Shown: piece by piece, positions 44,810-54,960 of the stretch
How positions within the stretch are numbered: position 1 is the stretch's first letter
Layout: every line of letters begins with the position of its first letter
Assembly (NCBI GenBank): GCA_021234155.1
Contig: JAJEKV010000010.1
Span: 20,732,833 to 20,796,832 of the forward strand
DNA: 64,000 nucleotides
Reading direction: 5' to 3'
Source of the DNA: Isoetes taiwanensis
Lineage: Eukaryota; Streptophyta; Lycopodiopsida; Isoetales; Isoetaceae
Notes under the pieces: generated by a model
Seen by the model: the letters and a program-made list of their open reading frames with translations, nothing else
The model's database searches: none
Told to the model about the DNA's origin: nothing
Program-made: the position numbers and the translations under genes

Positions 44810-46635
44810 ATGGAAGGAGGATGCTCAAGAAGCATTTGAATGGTGCCTTGGACAATTGAAAGAGAGAACTTTGCTGATTCCTCCAAGAATGAGTGAGCCA
44901 TTTCATTTATTCTTTACAGTTTGGGAGCAAGCTTTGGCTGTCACACTATGTCAGAAAAATCAGCAAAAGCATTATGATGTGAATTACTATGCTAGCAGAT
45001 TGTTAACTCCACAAGAGCAGAAATGGACTCATGTGGAGCATCTTGGGTTGGCATTGAGTGGGCCTTGAACAAATTTAGACATTATCTTCTTCCTTCACAA
45101 TGGAATTCAGCAAATGTACAGTATGTTTACATTCATATGGATGTGAACCCATTGCCATGCATTTACAATAAGACCGTTCAAGATCCTAAGTTTACAAGAT
45201 GGGCTCTTATCATACAAGAATTTGAGTTGAAGTATGTTAAGATGGCTCAAGGAGCTCATAATCCAAGTGCCTATTTGAGTAGTGGTGCTGAAATAGAAGA
45301 GGAAACAGACCAGCCAGTAGCAGTTCCGGATAATGGCGTATTACAAGGGTTCATTGAAACCGTGGATCTTTGGTATGCCAATATATACAGGTATTTACAA
45401 GATCAGACTTATCCCTCATCATTTTCAAAGCAACAAAAGCATGCTCTTAGAGTACAAGCAGCTGGTTATGTGGTGCATGAAGCTATTCTTTATAAGAGGA
45501 CTATGGAAGGTCTCTTATTAAGATGTGTTGCTGGTCAACAAACTCATGATTTGTTGCAGCAAACACATGATTGTCAAGGGCATTTTTGCAGCCAGAACCA
45601 CAGCTAGGAAGATCCTTCATTGGGGATATTATTGGCCAACTCTTTACAAGGATACTAGAGACTTCGTTAGCAAATGTGAGAAGTGTCAAAGGCATAAACA
45701 ATTAACAGGCCACAATAATATGCCATTCCATCCTATTTTGAGCGTTGGCCCGTTTCATATGTGGGGATTGGATTACATTGGGCCTATCAATCCTCCATCT
45801 TCTAAAGGTCATAAGTATATCTTGGCAGCCACATGTACGTTTACAAAGTGGGTAGAAGCAATTCCAGCAAAGCATGCTACAGAAAATACCACAGTAAGCT
45901 TTCTTTATCATCATTTGATTTCACGGTTTGGTGTTCCAACCATTCTTTTGTCGGATCGGGGAACTCATTTCATGGGGAAAGTAGTAGCTCAGTTAACAGA
46001 AAAGATTGGTGTTCAACATGTGCAAGCTTCTGCTTCCACAGGGAAATGGGCAAGCTGAGTCTACTAACAAAATTCTGAAAGCTATCTTGGCCAAAACAGT
46101 GAAGGATAATCAAAGAAATTGGCATGAAGCCTTGACAGGTGCCTTATGGAGTTTCAGGTGTACTTACAAGTTGGCTACAGGATTTACACCATTTGAATTG
46201 GTTTATGGAGTGCAAGCTGTCATGCCTATTCATTTGGACATTCCTTTGTGTTCCTTTGTGGAGCTACCTTATTATGAGAATTTGGGAGAAGTTCCAATTC
46301 CAAATCAAGTGCATAATAGGATGGATGATTTGCTGCAATTGCAAGAGATGAGACAAGAAGCAGCAGACTTCAATATGAGGCATAAACAGAAAGTAAAGCT
46401 TATCAAAGACAAGTTACAGGTTGTCAATCCATTTGAGGAAGGGCAATTGGTGTTGTGCAGGACCACTAAGCAGCATCTATCCAAATTTCAAAGCCCATGG
46501 GAAGGCCCATTTCTGATTGATAAAGAGGTACCAGGTGGGGCTTTCTACTTGATGACTCCAGAAGGGGAATTGTTGCCTAATCCCAGAAATGGCAAGGATC
46601 TCAGGCCTTATTTTGAAAGAGAAGTGCTATTCTAA
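44810..46635 (+). pseudogene. Pol: RNase H and integrase
   Basis: RNase H-like sequence continues at 44,810-45,300 with one frame change near 45,055 (T-H-V-E-H-L then L-N-K-F-R-H-Y-L-L). Integrase follows: zinc-binding H-D-C-Q-G-H-F and C-E-K-C-Q-R-H-K, split by an extra T near 45,587; core Asp in G-L-D-Y-I-G (about 45,770) and L-S-D-R-G-T-H-F (45,952), and Glu in G-N-G-Q-A-E-S-T (46,050), with a further frameshift near 46,035. The C-terminus ends R-P-Y-F-E-R-E-V-L-F. No chromodomain is visible. Confidence 0.85.
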
Positions 46636-47029
46636 GGGATTCAGATTTGGTATAGCTCCAATTACAGAGAATTTGTGGAGAACTTTTGGGTTACAGCAGG
46701 TCATTTTTCTGTAAAAACAGATGGTGACAGTTCCATAATACACAATCTATCCTACATCAAAAGATGTATTTCGGCGATACGAATCCAACTAGCTATGGTG
46801 CAGGTCAAACGGAGGTCTGGAACTCAAGATATCAGCTTTCAAAGTTTGCCACAGTTACAGAGGCTCTGTTTCGTCACTGTCATTTTGGACCAGGTTGTTT
46901 GTATTAGTCATTTGGATTTGAGGAGGGTGTAAATGTGTCATTTGGGGACATGTCCCAAGGACCATATGAGTACTTTTTGTTGTGGGTTCTCCGCCACGGC
47001 GTGGCATATTTTCCCACTGTGGTCGCCAC
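46636..47029 (+). other. Gypsy 3' untranslated region
   Basis: About 390 bp between the pol stop and 3' LTR. A purine tract GAGGAGGGTG at 46,920-46,929 could be the polypurine tract but is 100 bp from the LTR instead of adjacent to it. Small palindromes GGGGACATGTCCC (46,945) and CCACGGCGTGG (46,993) follow. Confidence 0.5.
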
Positions 47030-47343
47030 TGTTGGGGTGATCACCACTCACCACACTTGTCACCACTCACCACACTCATCATATACCGTATATAGAGTGA
47101 TATACGTGCATGCACGCGTGCAGGATATTTGCACGTATGCATTGAGGAGGCAGGATCATCACAGTATTATCTGAGCAGAGAGAGGAGAACAGAGAGACGG
47201 TGTATTGAGAGTGAGGATTTTTGCTTTGATCTAGCTATGGAGATGATGATTCTTTGTCTTGTGCATTGCCTTGATCTGATAGATTGAGCTTGGACTGTTG
47301 GGTTTTTCATCCTTCTTGCAAGGTTAGAGTTCAGGCTCTAACA
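47030..47343 (+). repeat. 3' LTR (314 bp)
   Basis: TGTTGGGGTGATC...CTCTAACA, followed directly by the GCTGA target duplication. Shorter minisatellite than the 5' LTR. Confidence 0.93.
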
Positions 47344-48577
47344 GCTGAAAGAACTCTGCACTCTCGTTTGGAATATCTGTCCTTGATCCTTTGCGGCACT
47401 TCCTTTTCCGTCTGTAATACTTTTGCTGCCCTCACTGAATGCTGGCCGTCCACAACCCAAAACCTAACGTCTTTTCCGTTCAGCTCTTCCTCAGACTTCC
47501 AGCTGAACAACTCACCGGTCGATCTGCTGAATGGTATGACAACCGCAGGCATTGGATCTGCAACAGGATGCCGCACCATCAAGTTCAGAATCTCCAGCAT
47601 GTGTGCTGGATTAAATTCCCTGTGGTTGAACAAGACGGCATCTCCTGTGCAAACCTTCAGGCGTCTGATGTCCAGCAGCAGCTTGTGTGATATCCCCAAT
47701 GGATAATACTGAGCCAGCCGCTCCATTTTCTGGGCCCCTCTCTATGATTTCCTAATCTGCTCATCTGGATCCAAGAATTGGGAGTCGACCATATCTTCCT
47801 CATCTTCAGTATCTGAATCCTCCCGTGTACTCTCATCTGCTTCATCTGCAGTCTTGTCCAGAGTTTTTTCAGGGTTCTGAACTACAACATCCTTGGTAAC
47901 TGCCGAGTGCTTTAGAGTCTTTAGCACGCTGGACGTAAAGCTCCCGGTGTTGAACAGCTTCTCCCTCATCCTGGAAATCTCCATTCCAAGCTCCTTGGAT
48001 GTCAGGGTTTCGGCCTCCTTCATCCCTTCCAGATCCTTCCACCCAAGGTTCTGACAATTTAAAGGCACCGGCCTTTTGTCGGTCCTCTTCGACTTGCTCA
48101 TTGAAGAGTGAGAGTAATTAGATAATGATAACTTCTTCGTGTGGTAGAACTTACCCTTCAGGCAGTCTTCCACATACAATGTAAGATGCTTTGAATCTGG
48201 CGCAGAGACGGAGAGCACAACACCGACCTTCTTGTACTTGTCGCCGGAGCTCTTCTTATCCATTTGCCACAGAAACAGATCTTTCTCCTTCCCACTTGTT
48301 GATACTTCGACATACCACCAACAATCTGCTGGTGTATCAAGTAGCTCTGTCTCCAATCCCTCGATAACGAAGAACGGAGTTCGGCCAGTGATCACTAGCA
48401 TCTCCACAGTGAATGCTGCGAGACAGAAGGATGGATCAGTAAATGTATCCTGACCGAACACAAAACTGAAAGCTCACCTGGAGTCATGGTCTTTCTTTTC
48501 TTGGTGCCGCTTGAACCAGCTTCCGCTCCGGTGCCTCGCTTCGTCGATGGAGTCGCCCTATCTGTATGCCCCCGCAT
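47344..48577 (-). pseudogene. ParB/DGQHR-like gene, 5' exons (copy B)
   Basis: Exon 1 (48,577-48,478) starts M-R-G-H-T-D and has a K-K-R-K basic patch. Exon 2 (48,415-48,155) joins in phase (G|CA) and contains G-R-T-P-F-F-V-I-E-G and D-C-W-W-Y-V-E-V, ending AAGG|GTAAGT. Exon 3 runs from about 48,110 to the gypsy insertion: a K/E-rich helical part, an acidic run (E-D-S-D-T-E-D-E-E-D), one frameshift near 47,740, then L-F-N-H-R-E-F-N-P-A-H-M, P-A-V-V-I-P-F and F-W-V-V-D-G-Q-H-S-V-R-A-A. The G-Q-H loop followed by a helix is characteristic of ParB/Srx/DGQHR folds, which bind or cut DNA or hydrolyse CTP. The last conserved Arg is Ser here. The gypsy element and the frameshift inactivate it. Confidence 0.55.
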
Positions 48578-48875
48578 CTTCTTGCTGCTCGAATTCCCTT
48601 GTAAATTGAGCCTCTTCCATGCCTTGGAGGTTTTAGGACTACACGTAAAAAAGGTCGGGCGTGTTCTTAAATTTGAAATTAAGGACACACAATCATTCAA
48701 GGAAAAAAAGCGGGCTAAGGGTACAGCACGGCCAGCTTTAGCCCGCCCAAACACCAATTCTAAATTCATTCATTTCCGGGGGACTTAATGGCGCGGATGG
48801 AGATTTTAGAGCTTAGTTGGCGAAATGAGCACAAATGACCCGGGAGGCGGAGATCGATTGCTCGCGAGTTCACGG
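48578..48875. promoter_or_regulatory. Divergent intergenic region (copy B)
   Basis: About 300 bp between opposite ATGs of the ParB-like gene and the small gene, alignable to 7,791-8,080. An AGCGGGCTAAGG...CTTTAGCCCGC inverted repeat lies at 48,707-48,748 and is shared with copy A. Confidence 0.4.
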
Positions 48876-49348
48876 ATGGCGCCACGACGCTGTAAGCTCC
48901 TAACAGCGCCTTACTCTGTCTATTTCTAACTGCATGTCTTTTTGCAAATAGTTGATTTGATCGATGTGCACGGGGCTAAGGTAGCAAGCGGATATGAGCT
49001 ACAAGACACGGGAACACTTCACTGCAGCGCCATGGAAGAGGGATACGCGAGAATCGCTTTGATACAAGTATTTGATGGGGATGCATTGTTGATGAGGCCA
49101 ACAGAAGAAGCAAAGACTCTCGTTGAGGCTGCGGGATCTGTGATACAATGGCCCAAGGAGTTCTTGCGAGAAGAGGTGAGTTTCAGAGATTCCTGTTTCA
49201 TTATGTGTGTAGAACATGCCAGATGTGTATAGAATATGGAACTGCTCGAAAGCTCGACGGATTTATTGTTTCCTTGTCCAACATATTTCAGCGTCGAGAG
49301 ATGAAATATACTCTCTGGGTTGAGAGATGCTGGGCACGGAAACAATAG
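48876..49348 (+). CDS. Small three-exon gene, DUF8039-like domain (copy B)
   Basis: Exons 48,876-48,891 (donor GTAAGC), 48,952-49,175 (acceptor GCAAATAG, donor GTGAGT) and 49,292-49,348 (acceptor TATTTCAG, TAG stop) join without phase breaks to give about 98 aa. The middle exon has V-D-L-I-D-V-H-G-A-K-V-A-S-G, D-A-L-L-M-R-P-T-E-E and A-G-S-V-I-Q-W-P-K-E-F-L. Exon 2 has exactly the same length (224 nt) as in copy A and no stop in either copy, in contrast to the decayed ParB-like gene beside it. A related domain seems to start the DUF7869 gene at 11.3 kb. Role unknown; a DNA-binding or regulatory accessory of the block is a guess. Confidence 0.55.
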
Positions 49349-49604
49349 ATCAGAGTAACACGCGAACAACTCCCTGTTTTGATCATGGAACTGTTCGACA
49401 GCTCGCCCGATTTATGGTTTCCTTGTTGAGCATATTTCAGCGTCGAGATACTCTCTAGGTTGAGAGATGCTCAGCAAGGGAACTATAAATAGGACCAACT
49501 AGCGAACAGTTTCATATGTCTGTATTTTTGCTTGGAATGCCTTCCATTCTGTTTAGAAGCATCAGTCCGAGTATCTATTAGGCATGCTAGTTGTGTATAG
49601 ATAA

Positions 49605-50880
49605 TGCTAGGTCTAGGTCCTTAGGGATGCAGTTCCAATGCATCCCCCTGTGGTTAGTCCCAGAGGCCTCCACCCAGTCCGGGCCACTCCCCTTCGCAAT
49701 ATTCGAGGAAGATGGTTCGAAGGAGAGTGGCTCAGACAGGCTAGAGGCACCTAAGACTAAACCTAGGACTAGAGGCACAGGAGAATTGGATGGCTAAGGG
49801 ATTCTCGACTTGCGAGTCGAGAATCCCAGTGTTGGCTTGATGCCTGCATTCTCGACTTCTCGACTTGCGAGTCGAGAATCCCAGTGTTGGCTTGATGCGC
49901 ATTCTCCCTTCGCAAATCGAGAATCCGATGTTAACCCGATGCACGCATTCTCGACTTCGCAAGTCGAGAATGCCTTAACCAGCGAAAACTCCGGTGGTAC
50001 TCACGGGTCTTTGGGTTAAAACTTCAGCAGTCGAGAATGCGGGCAACAAGCCAACCTATGGCATTATCAAGTCTTGATGAGAATAAACTTGTTGGGTGGT
50101 GAGGCCTTAAGGATGCATTTCCACGCGGTTGGTTAGTGAGGCCTCCACCCGGTCAGAACCCCACCTCTTCGCCATATTCGGGGAAGATGGTTCGAAGGAG
50201 AGTGGCTCGGTAGGTCGAGACCTACGACCGGACCGCAGAATAATTGGTGGCTAAAGAGTTCGACTTGCGGTCGAGAATGCGAAAAACATGTCGAAAGCCC
50301 CACGTGGTTTGACCAGAGGCTGCTGGCAGATCGAGGGCCACTTCCGCCATAATACCGAGGAAGATAATTTGAAGGAGAGTGGCTAAGGCTGTCTGGGAGC
50401 ACACAGGACAAACCTGGGGGAATAATGCCTTGGGATTCCTTCGACTAAGCGGGTCTTCACCGACTCCGCGAGTGAGAAAGGCGGCCATTCTACGTCTACG
50501 GTTAGTCGTTGAGGCCTCCCACCCGGTCCGGACCGGTCCCGCCGCAATATTCAACGAAGATGGTTGAAAGTGCTTCAATTTGAATGGAAGACCTTACCTT
50601 GACCGATTTCTGACCATTGGTACGTGTATGACATTCACCGACTTCATGAGTCGAGAATGCACAAAAACATTAGGCGGCATTCGAGGGACTAGAAAAGGCG
50701 TTGGTGTTCAATGCGCATTCTCGACTCGTGATTGGATTGCCTCAACCAACCAACAATCCGGGTGTACACTCCCTGTTCTCGACTTCCTTGAGTCGAGAAG
50801 AAACTTTAACCACTTCTGGATTGTTGTAGCGAGAGGCATTCTCAACTTCGAGTCGAAAGCCGAGTGTAATCTGCACCTTT
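49605..50880. repeat. Foldback-unit and palindrome array (copy B)
   Basis: Units matching those of copy A at 49,665-49,748, 50,141-50,220, about 50,317-50,395 (decayed) and 50,513-50,575 (partial). Palindromes of the ATTCTCGACTTGCGAGTCGA type lie at 49,801-49,826, 49,857-49,882, 49,947-49,971 and more decayed ones to 50,870. A GGATGCAGTTCCAATGCATCC-like hairpin precedes the first unit (49,626). Copy B is more eroded and has fewer units than copy A. Confidence 0.7.
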
Positions 50881-51281
50881 CTTTTGCAAGGGGGAGGATA
50901 TTACGTGAGTTAGAAAGATTTACATTTCTTTGTAAAAGCAAATCCTGTTCTTAGATCATAGTTAAAAACATTCATTCATAGTTAAGTTCTGTTATGAAAC
51001 ATTCATAGAAAGTTTTGCAATTTCTGTTGTGAATCATTCATAGTAATGTTCTGTTACTGTTTTGTAGTTTTTTTCTTCCTATCACCTGTCTTTGAGGATT
51101 CCTAGTTCGGTTGCTTGCCACTAGTCTTACTTATGCCTGTACAAGGTATTCAATTAAACAAAAACTAAGAAGAAGAAAACAAAAACAGAAAACAAAATAA
51201 AAGCAAAACAGAAAACAGTGAAAATATGTGAAATAGAGTGAAACAGTGGAGACAAAAGAGAACATATTAAAAAAGCAAACC

Positions 51282-51327
51282 TGGTAGATTTGTTGGATGC
51301 AGAGGAAGCTCCCGTGTTTGATTCCAT
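51282..51327 (-). CDS. Short first exon M-E-S-N-T-G-A (copy B)
   Basis: Minus-strand ATG at 51,327, a short Ser-rich coding stretch and a CCAG|GTTTGC donor; matches the exon at 10,472-10,518. The partner exon is unknown. Confidence 0.4.
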
Positions 51328-51713
51328 GTTTGAACAGGCGTTTGCAAAGCGAGAATAGGGATTTGTCGGGCTGGAAATTGAAACAGGGGATAGTAAGAAC
51401 CTCTGATAAAAGAATATAAGTAAGAATGCAGTAAAGGACTTACAGAAAACTAAAAAGAAGAAATAAAAAAAGCTATAAACTTACAGAGAAGAACCTCACT
51501 TTCTTCTTAGGCAGTAACGCCCGCTCGAACACTCAAACTGCGCAAAAACCTTGGCGCTAGATGCGTCCCGATCCGTCGACCAGGCTGCTGTCATAAGAAG
51601 ACGTCGGAATTGAGAGATTGGAAGGATCGCCAAGGGCGGAGCTCCAGAGAAGGAATGAAAAAATAGAACAGAGAAAGAATGAATGGATGAATGGGTCGCG
51701 GGGGAAGAGGAAG

Positions 51714-51739
51714 AGGGTGCAGTTATTTCGGGCTGCACC
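51714..51739. repeat. Hairpin near the right end of copy B
   Basis: GGGTGCAG/CTGCACCC stem as at 10,895-10,920. The conserved block ends about 125 bp further on, followed by TTAATGGTTTTAATGGTT repeats. Confidence 0.6.
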
Positions 51740-51865
51740 CTCGAACCTCGATAAAGTGCCATTATGACACCCTGTCACATGTGGGCCATGCGGTCCGTGA
51801 CCTGGGTGTCCGGATTGCTGACGTGGCAATGTCAGCAGTCGCTGACGAGGCGCCATGTGGGCCAT

Positions 51866-54008
51866 GTTTTTAATGGTTATAATGTTTATAAAGGTTAATG
51901 GTTTTAATGGTTAATGGTTTTAATGTTTTTAATGGTTAATGGTTAATGGTTCTAATGGTTATATAGTTACTAGTTACGGTGCCCAGCGTTGCTGGGATAA
52001 GTAACATGTAAATGTTTCCGCTTCAATATTCGCATCCATAAGTAATTACTTATATTTCTTAAACCTCTAATGTAGACAAATTAACAACACATATTTCCAC
52101 ACTTTAAAATTTCATCATGTGCTTTCCAAATAAAGGGCAAATGAAGATAAATTAGAACATGATATAATATGGGATGTTCACCCTATCACTTTTAATAATG
52201 TAACACGTTACAATTACAGTCACATTATGAAGGTTGTTTTTCGTTTGACAATATTTATCTTGATGCTTGTACGAAGGAAAGAGGTAGTTAAAAAAGCCAT
52301 TGGGTCTATGAGACCAAATAATACTTCAATTACGGGTATATATATTGGAACTCATAGTAACAATGTTGGAACTTCATAAATTGCGGTATGCTATTGGAAC
52401 ATTATAGTAACATTGTAGAAATGCTATTAAAATTAATATGGTGCATACGCATTCTCTTTCCATCCAACAAAAATTGTTGTATCCTCCCACAGAAATTGCT
52501 CCAATTTTTCAAGAAATATCAAGTTACTCCTACAATAAAAATCTAAGCAGTCCACTATGGAAATGATGGGTATGGGTGATATGCAGAGCTGCCTAGCTCT
52601 AGTATCAAAACGGTGATCTTTGACAATGGATGTCATCAATCCGTCTTAGTTTTATAGCTTGGATTACAACATGATACCCAAACTGGTGTAGAAATTTTTT
52701 ATTTACTCTAGGCCTCGGCCCTATTTGCATCAGCCCACATCCTTCCTTCTGTGAGGATTGTGACATATGCTTGCTAGTTAAAGCATCCATAAATGCCCAA
52801 CTCCAACCAACATTCCAAGAGAATAATGCTAATCCTCACCACCACATTTGCTCATAACTTTAAATTAGCATAACTACATAAATTTCCGCTTTAACAAAGG
52901 ACGAAAGAAATAATGAAGCACAATCTTATTAAGATTTGCAAGAGATTGCTTGGGCAATCGTATCATTCAAAATACTTGGCAAAGGAGATGTTTTACTCAG
53001 TTTTCATAAATGCCTATTGAAAGTTTGCTTGTGATTTTATGCTATTACGTTACTGCCTCACTACTTCTACTCCCATGGACGTATTCCCTATGTTAGTTCC
53101 TTTCTTTCCATAGACCTCTGCACATCGATAAAACAAAATGTGATCATCTAACCAAAATTACAGCTATCAACAAAGAACGTTGTCTATTCTGACTTCATAA
53201 CATGTGTAATACTATAAAACCAGCCATTCTATGATGAATTATTTTGTAACACATGGCATATTGCAAAGTACGTTTCTTACATTTAGGTTCCAAAACTGCA
53301 GCTTGTGTTTTGACAAATATGGATGCTTTACAGCAAAAACATAGTTTATAAAACATTGCCAACCTTCATAAAGAGATTTGTACCCAATTAAAGCGGCAAA
53401 AGGATGAAATTACCAGACGTCTTTGATTGCTAAGCATCTTTGATTTTCTGTTGCGGGTAATTCCAACTACCCGAAGGGAAAAAGAAGCATCTACTTATTA
53501 CAGAGATGGTCGATTACTTCTGACATTTGTTGTGGCTTTCCATTACCATGGCTGCTCATAGTTTTTAAATTACTCCAACTTCTAGAGTCAACGGTCGAAA
53601 CACGCAAATGATCAACATAAGATGGCAATGATCAACATGGTTTTAGCTCAATCAGCAAATAAGGAGCAAAAGAAATCTTACTTTAGAGCATTAATGTCAT
53701 TATTTCAGTTACTTCTAGTTGTGGAAAATGGCAATGGTTACTGCAAGGGAACAAAAAGTCAAAATCTTTCAAAACAAACAATGCAATAAACAGAAGAAGA
53801 AAGAAAGCGCAGAAAGCAAGATAACAACTAACGATAGCCGCAGACCGATTATAACTTATACTTTTTTGGCTACTCAATGATTAAGCTTACAAAATAATTT
53901 GTAACGCCGCCATTTACACCTATGACAATTCAACCATGAAAGATGAGCAATGGGAATTCACGTACTGACATGGTAAACAGAATATCTATTTGCGATAAGA
54001 AAATGCAC
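51866..54008. other. Stretch without a supported gene
   Basis: AT-rich; starts with a TAATGGTT-type simple repeat (51,868-51,965). No ORF, splice pattern or repeat family was recognised. Confidence 0.45.
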
Positions 54009-54595
54009 AGATTTAAAAAAAAGATGTGGTAAAACGCATGCACACTGAGAAAGGCATTTACGTTGCGTAGCCAGATTTATATCTTACTGTTCTTTGCATC
54101 TTTGCATCAAGCTAAAGGCTAGCTCTCCAGAATTTGTAAATCCTTGAGAATGAACCTGAGTAGAAACTGAAAGGAAAAAAGGATTGAGAGTGAGAATACC
54201 TGAGTTGATGTTATGCCTGAGCCCCAGATATGCCCCAGCCATGGTCCTTTTCTCCTCCTTGCTCTGATAATTCTGAATGGGTACAGGACCAGGCTCAAAA
54301 TTAAACCTAAAGCTGCACGACCATGGACTAATCTAAAGCAGTCTCTTTATCTCTTATTTCCAGGCACGGGTTTTTTTCACAAGCTGAAGGCATGGGTTTA
54401 AACCTGCTCACTGGATCATATTCAAGCAGTCTCCTCGAAATTGCGCAGATTTATAGAAAAAGATCTGGTAAAATGCATGCATACAGAGAAAGGCATTTAC
54501 ATTTGCCTACCCAATTGTTCTTTGCATCAAGCTAAAGGCTAGCTCTCCGGAATTTAAAAATCCTTGAGAATGAACCTGAGTAGAAACTGAAAAAA
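54009..54595. repeat. Imperfect duplication
   Basis: 54,009-54,172 and 54,448-54,590 are related (GAGAAAGGCATTTAC, TTCTTTGCATCAAGCTAAAG, AATCCTTGAGAATGAACCTG in both). A third partial relative is near 57,880-57,970, on the far side of the tubulin pseudogene, sharing TCTTATTTCCAGGCA with 54,350. Confidence 0.55.
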
Positions 54596-54960
54596 AAAAT
54601 ACGCCCCAACTATGGTCCTTTTCAACTGTAAAAATAAGAACCCAAATCATCAGGACACCATAAACTTCAGTATAATGAAAGAAACTATAAAAATAAGAAC
54701 CCTAATCATCAACACAGCATAGACTTCAGTATGATGAAAGGAAAGGGAGGTTTAGGTCTTACTGGTATAATGGCCACGGGCAAAGTTGTTTGCTGCATCC
54801 TCTTTGCTGCTGATAAGCTGCTCCGGATGGAATAGCTGCCTGTATGTTCCGGTCCTCACTTCATCTATCACAGTTGGTTCCAAATCGATGAAAACCACCC
54901 TAGGGACATGCTTTCCGGCTCCAGTTTCGTTGATGAAGGTATTGAATGCATCATCCCCTC

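Larger units (their letters stand above)
40289..47348 (+). mobile_element. Ty3/gypsy LTR retrotransposon
   Basis: A complete but decayed element. A perfect 5-bp target duplication GCTGA lies at 40,289-40,293 and 47,344-47,348. LTRs begin TGTTGG and end CTAACA. The internal part holds gag with three zinc knuckles and pol in the order protease, RT, RNase H, integrase, which is the Ty3/gypsy order. No chromodomain was seen. Frameshifts and stops make it non-autonomous now. It sits inside an exon of the ParB-like gene of block copy B. Confidence 0.93.
34124..51865 (-). mobile_element. Large multigene block, copy B (split by gypsy element)
   Basis: Second copy of the block seen at 1-11,045, extending further left. 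In minus-strand order it holds the short M-E-S-N-T exon, foldback array, ParB-like gene, an exon set of unknown function, an HAD phosphatase domain, an RS-rich exon, a second ParB-like segment and an N6/N4 methyltransferase domain, with a small gene on the plus strand between array and ParB-like gene. Right end conserved with copy A at about 51,865; left end not defined. The Ty3/gypsy insertion at 40,294-47,343 is younger. Whether the coding parts form one gene or several is unresolved. Confidence 0.5.
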
